Source: Epiperipatus broadwayi (Eukaryota > Onychophora > Udeonychophora > Euonychophora > Peripatidae). Taken from it: 64,000 bases of DNA. A program made the position numbers and the translations under genes. Under the pieces are notes generated by a model, which saw only the letters and a list, made by a program, of their open reading frames with translations, did no database searches and was not told where the DNA came from. Every line of letters begins with the position of its first letter. Position 1 is the stretch's first letter. This document shows positions 46,801 through 60,125 of the stretch, one piece after another. The stretch is taken from contig JAQFVV010012513.1 in the NCBI GenBank assembly GCA_028023455.1, positions 1,614,501 through 1,678,500 on the forward strand. Reading direction: 5' to 3'.

Positions 46801-47042
46801 TAAGACATCACACCCATGCAAAACCAGAAGATACTCTGTGTCCAAATGAGGATTTTATATTTCTATTCAAAATGAAGATAACTTTTTTAATAAAGCCAAA
46901 ACTACACTTGGTTTTATCTATATAAACAAAGTCTTCTATAAACAAAATACCAATTTTAGTACTTATCAGATTTGAAAATTGATCAAAAGCAGAGGTGTTA
47001 AGCAATATTGCCAAATTTCCTACTATTGTATTTTGAATAATT
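46801..47042. other. Unassigned sequence
   Basis: Nothing recognised; overlapping frames on both strands (46743-46925, 46808-47059) have no family character. Confidence 0.45.
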
Positions 47043-48389
47043 ATCATCATCATTTTCAATGATCCTCAATCTACTAAAGCATGGATATTTCTCCAATGGA
47101 AATCCAATTTCTTTGATATCTAGTATCTCTTTTTGACATCACATTAAAACCATCCCCATTTCATCCATTCATCTCACACAATTTTGCAGATATTTCACAA
47201 TCTTTTGGAGATCCAGTTTACATGAACTATCTATTTATTATCACCGGAAATATGTCCAGTCTAGCTCCATTTCTTTCTCTTCATTCTTTCAATGATGTCA
47301 GTAATACTTTTCTGTTCTCTCACTCATGTATTTCATTTTTAATCCTTTCTTGATACATCTAATATACATCTCCATATTTCATCAAGTGGTATGTAATCTC
47401 TATACTTTGACTTTGTTGTTTTCAAGTCTCAGATCTAACCACCTTTTTCAAACATAGGTATATTTCCTTTTAAAATTAAGTTAAGCACTCCATCCAAGTT
47501 TAATTTTATGATTAATCTCATCCGTTACATTTCCATCCATATTAATAATCTGAGCAATGTATTTGTAGTTGTTAACTTCTTTTAAATCATCATTATCAAT
47601 GTTGTTTTTTATATGAGATCCATTGAACATTACTTTAGAGTTCTTAGCATTCACATTTGATCTTAGACTCTTATTTTGATCTGATAACTCTTGCAAAATT
47701 TCTTGAAGCTCTGAAGCATTATTTTCATAAACAACTACACCATCTGGAAAATCTACTCAACTAAAATGCTTTCCATTTATTTTGACTTCTTTAACTTTCC
47801 ATTTTAATTTACAAAATACTTCTTGCAAGACTGCTGTAAAAAGTTGTGTAATTATGTAGTCATCTTGTTGTACACTCTTCTGAATATTAATCTTTTTAGT
47901 CTAATCATAGTTTTTGTATTTCGATAAATATTCTTTACAAGTAACAATATCATAGATCTATATCTTGATGATCCAGTGTTATAATTATTGGTGAAATTTC
48001 TATAGAATCAAGTGCCTTTTCATAATCTACAAATCAAAAGCATAATGCTAACTCATATTTATTGGTTCTTTCTATGACTTCTCTTAATACATGGAAAATG
48101 ATTCGCTATACGAAAAACCACTTTTAAATCCAATTTGTTCTTTTCATTGGTTAAAATTCAATGTCTTCTGTAGAACAGTTGCAATTATCTTGGTAAATAT
48201 TTTGTATAAAACTGATAAAAAGATTATAGATCTATAATTTTTATTTTCTTTATCACCTTTTTTTAAATATTAATATTAATACTGCATTCTTCCAATCAAT
48301 TGATACATGTTCATTAGTTAGATATTTGATATATAACTTTGAAAATATTTTTTTAATTACTTTACCTGTTTCTTTTAAGATGTTGATAG
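47043..48389 (-). mobile_element. RTE LINE, long antisense copy, 3' portion
   Basis: Starts with (CAT)n and is the complement of the RT and C-terminal regions of the intact RTE. A minus-strand frame at 47481-47696 reads NAKNSKVMFNGSH and NNYKYIAQIINMDGN, matching NVKKTKVMFN and NSYKYLGQIINTDGN. Many stops. It continues beyond a family A insertion at 48404-48626. Confidence 0.9.
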
Positions 48390-48403
48390 TAATTTCAACA
48401 TTT
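48390..48403. repeat. Left imperfect target duplication of family A element
   Basis: AATTTCAACATTT here and AATTTCCAACATTT at about 48627-48640 flank the family A copy and are contiguous in the RTE sequence once the insert is removed. The one-base difference fits later mutation. Confidence 0.6.
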
Positions 48404-48626
48404 AAACCACTAAACATCACATGATCACCATCTCTTATACTAGCACATAATTGTTATTAAATAAGGCAAAACTCTCCATACAGTAGTGCCACCCTGTGCC
48501 AACCAGAGTAATCAATGGATGCCAGAAGACTTGTGCATAAAATCCCTATCTAGTGCCTACTCATCCAATATCCCCAGACTAGTTTCTGGCTTGTGGCATT
48601 ATTGTATGGAGAGTTTTGTCTTGTTT
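48404..48626. mobile_element. Family A element nested in antisense RTE
   Basis: 223 bp: head (ACATCACATGATCACCATC), then CAAAACTCTCCATACAGTAG, one full arm to GGCTTGTGGC, and a short return ATTGTATGGAGAGTTTTG. It is the most compact copy and shows the minimal termini: head on one side, inverted CAAAACTCTCCATA termini around the body. Confidence 0.8.
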
Positions 48627-50420
48627 AATTTCCAACATTTCTTGGAGCTTTTCCCTTCTTTATAGATTTAATTGTATTTCTCACTTCCTTTCAAATTCTG
48701 ACCAATTAAAAAGATGTAGTAATTAGAATGTAATATTTTTTCCTTGCTTGTTTATTGCTATATAATTTTTTATAGAACCCTTTGTCTCATTTTATAATGT
48801 CATCTCTATTTTCAGTAATAGTTCTATCTTTTCTTTTCATTGCAAAAACAAATTTCCTACAAATACTCATATATTTTTTTACACTTTTCATATTTTTATT
48901 TTTTTTCTGTAGCTTTTCTTAGTAATTCATTATATTTTTTATATAATTAACTCTTTTTTTACTATCATTTTACAAAATTCTACACATTCAATCCTTTTTA
49001 ATGGATTATTTTTATACATTTTTACATTCCTTCTATTTTTTATGAATTATCTTGTCTTACTTGCCAATGCTTCCTTTTTTTTGTGCTAGCTATCTTTGTT
49101 GCCGTTCTTAATAGTATTCTAGTTATCCCCCCATTGATTTTTATCAAATCGTACCATCTTCAAAATCAGTTAATATTTTAAATTGATTTGCAAATTCTGA
49201 TTTAAATTCATTGGCATGTTTCGAAAAGTTAGAAATATAAACTGTGAATACTTTTTCTCAGTAATTTTGCCACTTTAGTTTTGCATCAATACTTACCTTA
49301 CATCTCATTAATCGATGATCACATGATATGTCTAATTTAAGAACATTAAATTCTTAAAATACATGCTTTCTGTTAATCAAAATATAATACAGTTCTGTTG
49401 TATTTTCATTTGGACACTTCCATGTCCATTTTTGTTTAGCATTTTTTTCAAAAAAGTAAATAAATTATAATACATATTTTTATATATTTCTGCTAACACC
49501 ACAAGTCTATGTCCTCTCTCATTTTTATCAACATAACCAAATTTATCCCCATCTCCTCCAGCTCTTTTATCTTTCAATCATTTACCAATTATACTTTTAT
49601 GTCTCACATGACAATTTTATAATGTTCTTTGGTCTGATCAATAGTCTTTTGTACATTCATAGAAAAATCCTCTAATTCTTCATCACCATGTGAACTTGCT
49701 ATGGTATAAATCTAAATTATATGCATTTGCTATCTTCCATTAAGTTCAATAACCAGTCTTGCCACTTTTTCTTATACACCATCAACTTCCGCAATATTGT
49801 TCTTTTATTTTTATTTATAATAAATTCAAATCTACTTGTCCTTCCAATATTTATGGGCTTTGTCTACTTTTTAAATCAATTGTCAATTTGCATTTTCTTC
49901 TAACTTAGATAGTTTTTCTTCCAGTTTTTGCAATCTTTTTTTACTTTAAAATGATGTTGTAAATACTTAAATAACAGATCATCACCAAATGGGAGTATGA
50001 TCTGTAATCAGTGGATTCTTAGCATTCTCTACCTGCAGCTATCGTGTGCAGCCCTTTTTGGTGACTCCAATCTCATGAGAATTAGAATCATTATTTATTT
50101 TTGTCTGGACACGCACACACTATTCTGTCTTTAAGAAAAACTCAACTGATATTAAGTTAAAACTATCAGGCAAGGTGAGAAAAAATATCACAGTGTTTCT
50201 GATCGTAAACTCTGAGGTACAAAGCAATAAACTCACCATCTGATTTATGCATGTTGCTAAGCAGCTTATCTTTGCTCATATAGTATATAAATAATTATTT
50301 ATGCAATAGCATCGACATATAAAGTAGACATTATGAATTTTCCCAGCTTGGTTCCTTTATGTCTTCAAAAAGAAATCGAAATAATCTTCTTTCAGTTAAC
50401 AGCTTCCTGAAGCCAAAAAA
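48627..50420 (-). mobile_element. RTE LINE, long antisense copy, 5' portion
   Basis: Resumes with the complement of KKGKAPG coding sequence (AGCTTTTCCCTTCTTTATAG) and runs through the linker, endonuclease and 5' UTR. The minus-strand frame at 49377-49577 has KDKRAGGDGDKFGYVDKNERGHRLV, matching MKDEIAVGNFGYGNRNERGHRLV. The 5' UTR block TGGATTCTTAGCATTCTCTA (50012-50031) and CCAGCTTGGTTCC (50342) are conserved. Nearly full length but decayed. Confidence 0.9.
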
Positions 50421-50737
50421 ATCGCGGTTATATATATTTATAAGACAATTGCACACACACCTGAGCACTGTAGCATCTCTCTGCAAAAAAAAAAAGAAAA
50501 ACAAAACACTGAACAAAAAAACAATTCTTTTGTCGTTAATCAATTGCTTGGTAGTGAAAATTTATATTTCTCTTTTTATTTTATTTTTTTACCTGTTATT
50601 TATATTTAGCGGTATATTGTCCAGTAATTGAGTGAACAACTAACTATATTAGATAAGAGTCAACTACCTGAAGATAAAAAAATAGTTTCTTTTTTGAACG
50701 CTCCAATGTTCCTGGAGGTTTATGACGATGGTGTTTT
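50421..50737. other. AT-rich sequence without recognisable feature
   Basis: Nothing recognised; an A run at 50484-50500. Confidence 0.5.
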
Positions 50738-50868
50738 AGTTATATTTATTGTTTAGACTATTTTCATCATCTAATATGAGTATTGAATGTTTTAGAAAAA
50801 TTTAACAATAAATATTTCAAATACATTCAACTATTAGTAATAACACATCAAACGGGTTAGTATATATA

Positions 50869-50906
50869 CAACGTTTTGAGAGGTATTATTCTCCCCTCTT
50901 CTTCAG
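50869..50906 (-). ncRNA. Hammerhead-like motif in SINE palindrome, left arm
   Basis: Minus strand: CTGAAGA, stem AGAGG...CCTCT, then CAAAACGTTG. CUGANGA is intact, while the expected GAAA reads AAAA. GTT would be the cleavage triplet. Stem I beside the core is short. Confidence 0.4.
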
Positions 50907-51104
50907 GTGTTGCTGGTCTGACCAGTGACAGTTCTAGCATGGGAATCGAATCTGGATTCTTAGATTCTTGAGTATTGAATTTTAAGGTAACGCTGTAACC
51001 AACTGAGTCATCCTGGTTAGAGTGTTATCTTAAAATTCAATACTCAAGAATATAAGGGTCCAGGTTCGATTCCCAAGCTAGTCCTGTCACTTCTCAGGCC
51101 AACA

Positions 51105-51150
51105 ACACCTGAAGAAGAGGGGGGAATAATATCTCTGGAAACGGTGTACA
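51105..51150 (+). ncRNA. Hammerhead-like motif in SINE palindrome, right arm
   Basis: CTGAAGA at 51109-51115, stem AGAG...CTCT, GAAAC at 51138-51142. ACAC just before the core can pair with GTGT at 51144-51147. One extra G lies between stem II and GAAA, and the usual NUH triplet is changed to CGG. Confidence 0.45.
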
Positions 51151-51279
51151 TATACTAATCTGTTTAATATACTATTACTAACAGTTGAATGTATTTGGAA
51201 TATTTGAATAAAGTTAAATTTTTCTAAAGACATTCAATACTCATATTAGATGATGGAAATAGTCCAAACAATAAATACA

Positions 51280-52325
51280 TACTCCAATTTTAACTAGAAG
51301 ACTCAAGTTATCTGACTGTTTAATGGGTCTTCTCTAATTGAGACTCAGTGACATAAATTATTTATTCGTATATGTATATAGTCTGTTTTAATATTTTTTC
51401 ATAACGATTTCTTTGACTCTCTATTTCTCTTCCTTAACATTTTACGAAGTATCTGTGACAGTTTAATGTGGATAAATGTTAGAATAAATGACAGTTAACT
51501 GCCATTTAAGGACTTCATTTCTATAAGCTGACAATTATTTTTTTTTTTTTTCAAATAAGTAATTAATAATAAAAAAAATCATAACTTTACTACAATTTCC
51601 CCCTTTTATTTAGAACTTTCCATTTTCTCTGTTTTAATGTTTAACTGTTAAGGTTGTTTAGTCCAGTAATAAAATGTCGGAAGCTAAAGCTTAGGGTTTA
51701 GGAATCGCGGCTCGACTCTGTCATTTGTGGAAATTTGAAGTATTGGTGAGCTGAAAAATAAACTACTCGATCACTATATTTTTTCTGTGTTTTCAGCATG
51801 CTTTACTGTAATGGTCTGGTGGGTACTCCAAAGCTCAAGAATCATGGATTTCAGATCGGGGCTGTTACTTCTGGTGATCGAACGAACTTTTTGTGGAACT
51901 CCTGATTAATAAATCATTTGATTATTAGTTTTTAATTATAGAGGCTTAAGCTAAAATTATTTTAAAAAAAGATAATTTAAACTTCTCATGATAAATATTA
52001 TGACCTTTCTCGATGGCTATACCTTTTAGGAAAGGGAGAGGGTATTTTTGCTTGCTCAAAAAAAGATTGACTAATACATATGCGCTCTTATAAACACACG
52101 ATTTAAAATGCATTAATAAAAACTCGATATGACCAACAAATCTATATTTCCGAAAACAACAATATATATATATATATATTTTATTAGCAGTTCATATTTA
52201 CAATTTAAATCCATACAACTGTTAATTATATTATTGTTCAAACATAGGTTATGTTAACGTCTGGACTTATTGAAGTCAGTGATTCATATCCTGAGTCTTG
52301 TAAAAAACAAAAAAAATCCAAGTAT
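51280..52325. other. Unassigned sequence
   Basis: No gene recognised. Mixed composition around 51660-51910. Confidence 0.45.
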
Positions 52326-52440
52326 TATTGGTGATTATTTATCTTTTCGACATGTGTGTGATAAAGTGTATCAGCGGTATGAGATAGCGTGGATAATTGA
52401 GGGTCATGTAAAAGTCTGAGTTCAAACTCCCTATACATGT
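52326..52440 (+). repeat. SINE-like family C fragment
   Basis: TGATTATTTATCTTTTCGAC, TGTGTGATAAAGTGTATC and GAGATAGCGTGGATAA correspond to the right arm at 26460-26560. Ends with a B-box-like GAGTTCAAACTCCC. The A-box-like TAGCGTGGATAA precedes it by a tRNA-like distance. Confidence 0.6.
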
Positions 52441-54594
52441 ATCAGTTTGGTTGAAATATCAAAACTAGCAAGCATTATGAAGATTTAAAGATGTGTAACG
52501 TAAGTTTTTAGTATCTTTTGCTATAGCAAATAATACCTAAAATAATTTTAATGTAATATTAAAAAATAATTTGGAGCAGGGAGTGAAGTAATAAATTGTA
52601 CTATTTATACAAAAAAAAAAAAAAATGTACGTTTTAGAAGTCTGAGCAGTTTAGAACTATAAATAATGTGATCGTAATTAAATTGTTTATAAAAAAATGT
52701 GTGGTGGTCAATATTTATATTTTGCAACTTCTGTGGCTAAAACAAAAACCAATGTTTACATGATAACTTGGAGAGTTTAATACAGATAATATCATTAATC
52801 CAAACCCCGTAAATGCCAAAACTTAAATTATCTGGAAAAAAAATACCAATTTGCGATCATAAATATGTATTGTATTTAACTAAAGCATTTTAATTTTTAA
52901 ATTTTGGCAATTTTTTTAATTTTTAATTCGGGGTAATTTATTTATATAGATAATAATGTTTTTGTTTTTTCAAATTTACAGCACGATTACTGTTCATAAT
53001 GAATCGAAGGATTTCGGTAATTCACATTATTTCCAAATCCAAAACAATCATGGAACCAATAATTTCAGACTAGTGGTAATTTACATATACAGCGCCACCC
53101 TTTGGATTTTGAGGCCTTGTATACAAATATGTAGTAGAACATTCAATAAATAAAAAAGTAAATAAGTAAATGCAATGAGATCCCATGGCTGAATTTCAGG
53201 GCCAATAAAAGCAGTGCTGCTAGATGAGCCAGGCAAGCGGGAATTTTTTCATTACCCCCACCACTAGTTTTAGGCAAGCAAGTGACATGAGACTATTCAG
53301 TTATAAACAATCAGCTGTCTGCCATTTATAAAACTATTCAATCAGTGAGACACTAGGAAATTTGGTGCACTTCATTGCTTTAACTTTATGTGTAAGTACT
53401 TGCATCATATGTCAGTCTGTCAATCTATTTTATTAATGTATAAGATATATATATTGTGTTGTTGATTAAACTAGGTCTCTAAGTGCATGGCTTCATTAGC
53501 CACTGGGCCCCAGGCATTACCTGGTTGACCAACCTTAGAGATGCTACTGGCATGTATCTCACATTTTATTACACTTTCAACAGCTTTATGGTGTTAAATA
53601 CTTTATATTTTAATGATGTTATTGTTTCTATCAAAGCTATATCAATTGTCCGTGATGGCATGAATGACATTTCACTCAAATGGGCATTATTGTTTGGGTT
53701 TTTGTACTCATCCTTAATAGAAATTAATTAGCATGAATATTGAGTTCATCAACTCCGTTTTGGTTACTGTATTCTTTTTTCATCATAATTTATAATGAAT
53801 GAGATGATCTCAGAGTCTGATCAACATACTACTATTTTAAGAAAATGAAAGTTCTGATCTTATAAGATTGAATATCATATACTTGTATTATTTTCTGATC
53901 ATGAATTATCCTAAATCACCAATAGCTCTTTATGGATCTTGAACTCCAGAGCTCACCAATCTACCACTATCCAATACTCAAACTTACTTACAAAGTTCTG
54001 GATCTTAACTTATTTGGTAATGTTTTTTTTAATCTTTTATAAGTCAAAAGCTTTATATCTTTTTAAATCCACATTTCTTTAAAATATTACATACATGGTG
54101 AGTCATAGATTGAAAAAATTAGGTAATTTTTTATACACAGGGTGTACCAATAAAAGATTAAACATATCTAAATTTTTGCTTGATATATATATATATATAT
54201 CTGTCAATCAAACCTGGAATCATCAGTAGCCCAAAAAAGTAATTGGTATTCCAAAAAACATAGCAGCTAGTCTCTCTTTATATATGTATAATTTACATAA
54301 CATAAGGCTCAATGTATATGTAAATGAAACAAAGGGATCTTATTATTGATCATTTGTACAAAATGTAGTGTGCTTTTAATACATAACCTGGGGGGGGGGA
54401 TTGACTCCCTTTGTAATACAATACATAGTAATAAAATTAATTTAAAAAAAAAAAAATTCTTATGGCTATAGTTTTATTTGTAAGAACAAATAAAACTTAA
54501 AAAAAAAAACCCTAAAACAAAAATATCTTTATATACATAAATGAAAATAATAAATGTATAAACTAACTAAAGAAAAATAAAAATATAATAAAAA
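52441..54594. other. Long unassigned region
   Basis: About 2.1 kb without a supported gene. 53150-53730 is less AT-rich and holds an 82-codon frame (53483-53731, MHGFISHWAPGITWLTN...) that I do not recognise. An A run lies at 52610-52625 and a G run at 54389-54398. Nothing further can be supported. Confidence 0.4.
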
Positions 54595-54673
54595 ACACAC
54601 AATTACTTTTTTATAAAGCTTCTTTAACATTTCAACAAGCAGACTGCAGCTTTATAGAGAAGTAATTGTGTGT
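54595..54673. mobile_element. Short MITE-like element
   Basis: 79 bp with terminal inverted repeats ACACACAATTACTT (54595-54608) and its exact complement (54660-54673), plus inner arms TTATAAAGC/GCTTTATA. Non-coding. Confidence 0.7.
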
Positions 54674-54696
54674 TGTATATATATATATTATCTAAA

Positions 54697-55080
54697 AATA
54701 ATGATAATTTATCAGCTTCCGGTTTTTTATGACCATAATAAATCATGTATATATGGTTCTGATTTCAATTGTAGTAACATAAAAATATTGCAATGTGAAA
54801 GAAATAATAATAAAAGAAAAATCAAGGAAACTGTTAATATATAAATACGAGAAAGACTTAATCAATAGGCAGGCAGAAAATATTAAGATAATAGAATTAT
54901 GGGAAAGTTGACCTTTCAACGTATTAGTTGACAAAGGTTACTGATGATAGTCGGAAAGCTCCTAAGTGATGTTTATATTTTTTGTTCTTTTTTAAAATTG
55001 TTATTTACTGTATTTTGTAATATTTATTTATAAGTTTACATATATTATTTTGAAGAAATACAGACATCGATTTGTAATAT
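54697..55080 (+). mobile_element. Penelope-like element 3' end, single copy (PLE3)
   Basis: Plus-strand 3' end of the PLE2 subfamily: CGGTTTTTTATGACCATAAT (YDHNKS region), AATATTGCAATGTGAAAG, AATAGGCAGGCAG, then 3' UTR blocks TTAGTTGACAAAGG, CTCCTAAGTGATG and GAAATACAGACATC. CTGATGA at 54941-54947 and GAAA at 54954-54957 are present, with too short a stem between. A minus-strand ORF here is a shadow. No inverted partner. Confidence 0.75.
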
Positions 55081-56763
55081 TATTATAATATTTATTATAA
55101 TGTATCCTTACTTTTATTTATGTTTATTAAAATAAATTTATATCTGAATTGTTATAGAAGCAGCAGGTAAAATATTGTCAATATTTTTATATATTATCCA
55201 TATTAATGATCAAGCCAGACATGCCTATAAATAAACAGACCATCTTTCAAAGCTGTTACACCCACTCTATGACATTTAGAAGCAAAATACCTTTTTTTAA
55301 ATTTATATTAGGTATAAAATCTGGGCACCATCCAGAGAAATTAACTGGGATATTCACAATAGATTTTAAATACTTCTAACTCTTGATTTCTCAACTAGCT
55401 CAACTCAATAAAAAAAACCCTTTCATTAGCAATCTGATATAAAATATTTTAAAAGCAAACAATATGATTAACAAATTTCGTCTAACCAAATTTCATATGG
55501 TAAAAAATTTGGGAAAAAAAATTCAGGCCAAGTTAACAATTAAATAACATATTTATTTGCATAATTAGCATATCAAAATATATATATATATAAAAATTGA
55601 ATTAATTACAAAGTTATTTTAGCATAATTAATATCATCTTAAATTAGGAAGTAAGAATTTGCATATTTTCTAGTTTTATCAAAGTTCATAAAAATATAAA
55701 TCTTATCCCTCATATTTCAGTTTATGTCTAGACTTTGATTTTTGCTTACATTGACTAGGTTTTGGCCAGATATTTTCTTGAGGTTGCCACCCCTTTTTGA
55801 TAGTGCTTAGAGTTCATGATTCATGAACAGTGCTCTTGCATGGACTTCCAGTTGCCTTAATGGTTTGTAGATTCTTCTTTACAGAGCAACATCTAACTTA
55901 ATTTAATTGTTCTGCTGCAGTATTGACTGTATGGTGGACCTAGGTCTCAGCAATGATCCTATATGAGGCTATAAATGAACCCCCCCTCTTTTGTCTGTCT
56001 AGCAGGGGATTATTATAGCATATACAGAGATTCCTATATATCACTGAAGCTACAAAACTAGCAGTCCATGATAATGAAGACCACAAGACTCAGCAATATA
56101 ATAGCAAAATTTATAGCAGTAGAAGAATTTTATAACTTGAATAACTTTAATAACTCTGAATAACTATGAATAACTATCTTAAAAACTGGAATAAAAACTG
56201 AACTAATAAAAATTTATAAGCTTATATACCCTTGACCAACCATTGTCTTGATAAACCACCCCGTCATATTAAATAATTTCAATCTTCTTATCTTTCTCTA
56301 ATTAATTACTTAATCTTCTTTATAATCAGCTAATATAAAATTTTTATATTTAATTAGATAACTTTTTTGTATACATAAACTATTCTACAATGCAATTCTT
56401 TTTACAAATTAATATGGTAGCTTATTGAATACAATTTTGTTATTCTTTTTGCTTCCTTTTGTTTTGTAGTTTTACAGATAACATTTTAGAATTTATATTT
56501 TTTTCAAGAGAAGATAAGTAGTTTTTATGAGCTTTATTTGGCCAGTGATTACCTTTATTAGATTTTCTTTCAAGTAAAAAATTGAATTAAGTTATCATTA
56601 TGTATATATTTATTCAATTTTGGTGTTGTTTTAAATGAAATCTGATAGAATTTGACTAGATGTTTTTTTTCTTTTTTTGTTTAATCCTACTTCAGTTTTT
56701 GTTCCTCAATTTAAAATGTATGGACTCTACTTTCTATTATACTGACTACATAAATGATATCTT
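55081..56763. other. Unassigned sequence
   Basis: About 1.7 kb without a gene. 55700-56060 is moderately less AT-rich. No repeat recognised. Confidence 0.4.

Positions 56764-56806
<43 letters not shown>
56764..56806. repeat. (TA)n(GA)n microsatellite
   Basis: TA dinucleotides pass directly into GA dinucleotides. Confidence 0.95.
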
Positions 56807-56929
56807 TCTTTTTATTTTTAACATACATTTTAAATATTTTATATAACACATATTTTACATTATCATTTTCATTACAATTTTGTTTGATTTTTTTGAATTT
56901 TTTTAATAACTATAAGTGCTCTTTAGTTT

Positions 56930-57115
56930 TTTTCTCCAATGCACATCTTGATTATCCTACATATGCACTATCACATTTACATCTCCATTTATATATGATG
57001 AAATTTTGATTTAAAAATGAGATTTTAGCTTTAGAATTATTTTGTATTTTGTTTAATCCAGGAGGTGCATAAAATGCAATTTCACATATATTTTTATATA
57101 TTTACCTTATAAAAT
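56930..57115 (-). pseudogene. PLE4 GIY-YIG fragment
   Basis: Minus strand encodes FIIYKWRCKCDSAYVG, a stop, then SRCALEKKTKEHL: GIY-part IIYKW, YIG-part AYVG, conserved Arg and EH. Matches 62460-62550 closely. One stop interrupts the YIG region. Confidence 0.75.
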
Positions 57116-57960
57116 TTACTTGTTTGATAGAAGTATATGGTACTGATCACCACATATTTTATTACTAATAGAATAAACCGTATCATTAATATTTTTATTT
57201 TTATATTTTGTACTAAAATTTTTAATAGTATTATAAACAAGATGATAATTATATCCAACATTTAATAATTCATTAGTATAAATTTGAATATTTTTGTCTT
57301 TATCTGGAGTATACTTACAAAGATTGTTGTTTCTAAACAAAAAGAACTAACAAATCTGTTGTTTTATATGATATTAGCACCCTTGACTTATATAGAATTG
57401 GTTTAATCATCACACAGTTATCTAGCTCACATCTATTTATACTTATTTTCAGATCAAGAAACTGGGCACACATTGACTTTTCATCCATTTTGATCTGTTT
57501 TAAACCATCTAAATTATTTAATTCCTTAAACAATTCTTTAATAATATCTGGCTTAACACATACAAATACATCATCCACATATCTATAAATATACATGAAT
57601 ATCATTTTGATAAACCTCATTTTTCAAAATAATTTCTTCATATGCTAAAAAATTGCATAGAAATTATTATTAAAAACTCCATAAATATTATTATCAATAA
57701 AATTCAGTGTCTCTATTACAAATTTTATTATTTTCACATTAATGTTTCACCAACAAAACCAAATTATGATCATATTGTATATTTTTCAAACGTGAGGATT
57801 TCTTGTAGCATTTTCTCAACTAATCAACATGTTTCATAATAAAATATCCCACTGAAATCCACCATTAAACATAATGGTTCATTCTCTTTATACAGTTTTA
57901 TATTTGAAAAGATCTTAAGACATATTGCAACCAATGGATAAAGATTATAATGATCTTACC
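57116..57960 (-). pseudogene. PLE4 reverse transcriptase fragment
   Basis: Read in three or more frames. 57840-57960 contains YPLVAICLKIF and EPLCLMVDFSGIFYYE, matching the PLRLMIDFGKSFMY block of PLE1a. 57333-57620 reads IYRYVDDVFVCVKPD (motif C with YVDD intact) and AQFLDLKISIN. 57116-57340 reads NNLCKYTPDKDKNIQIYTNELLNVGYN. Motif A and B regions are disrupted. Non-functional. Confidence 0.8.
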
Positions 57961-57982
57961 AATATAGCATTACATAGAGTTG

Positions 57983-57984
<2 letters not shown>

Positions 57985-58018
<34 letters not shown>
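57985..58018. repeat. (TA)n tract
   Basis: Uninterrupted TA dinucleotides next to the PLE4 5' edge. Confidence 0.95.
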
Positions 58019-58020
<2 letters not shown>

Positions 58021-58739
58021 CACATTGCTTTACCAATCTATTAAAATAATTTATTCTAGTATCAATGTTTAAGTCAATGTAAGAACTTGTGTTAGAAATA
58101 AAAGAGGGATCTCATTTTGTTTCTAAATGAATTCAATATAAAATATTATTCTTGATTACTAGAGCAAATGGTTTATAATAATGGCTGACAATAATAATGG
58201 GTGGTTATTGAGCATTCCCACTGCTGACATATTTCTCTAGTTACTATATAAAAATATCTCTACATGTTCTTATATATATATATATATGAGTCTAATGTAT
58301 TAGAAACTGAAAAACCTTTCTTGAATTGTCAGTATAGATGCATATGTACATTTCTTTCTTAGAAAGTCTTTATAAATAAAATAATATATACTTTAAATGA
58401 TCAAATTTCAATGTTAAAACTTATCCATAATATTGTCTTTTATATTGAAAATATAAAAAAATAAATTTAAAACAAAATTGAAACAGACAACTCACTATAA
58501 ATAAAACACTTAATACATCAACCTGGCTTTCATTTCTTACTGGAACTTTATCAAGATGTTTCTTTTTACAAAATTTATCAACTATTCTACAGCAACGCCC
58601 CCAATGGATATTATTTACATTACATTGCAATATATATAATTGGTAAAATACATACATGCAGCTAAAAATGATTAAACTTATTAGAATCCTTTTTTTAAAT
58701 ATGTATATTTACAAATCAATCTAAACAAAAATATTTTAA
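58019..58739. other. AT-rich sequence without recognisable feature
   Basis: 58030-58200 on the minus strand has a short piece (NTSSYIDLNIDTRINYFNRLV) that could be more 5' PLE4 sequence. Otherwise nothing. Confidence 0.4.

Positions 58740-60125
<1,386 letters not shown>

Larger units (their letters stand above)
50738..51279. mobile_element. tRNA-headed SINE-like element, head-to-head palindrome
   Basis: The left arm (minus) and right arm (plus) are near-complements meeting at about 51014. The minus arm starts with a tRNA-like head (50941-51014): A box GACTCAGTTGGTTACAGCG and B box GATTCGATTCCC. The plus arm is cut at the A box (GGTTAGAGTG, 51015) and keeps B box GGTTCGATTCCC (51064-51075). 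Each head is followed by CAACAACACCTGAAGAAGAG and a hairpin-GAAAC motif, then a tail reaching ATTCAATACTCATATTAGATG. Tail regions pair to the ends (TTTATTGTTT / AAACAATAAA). Confidence 0.75.
56930..57970 (-). mobile_element. Penelope-like element PLE4, antisense, RT plus GIY-YIG
   Basis: Minus-strand element with RT from about 57970 to 57120 and GIY-YIG from about 57115 to 56930. No inverted partner. Bounded upstream by a (TA)n tract at 57985-58018. Confidence 0.8.
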
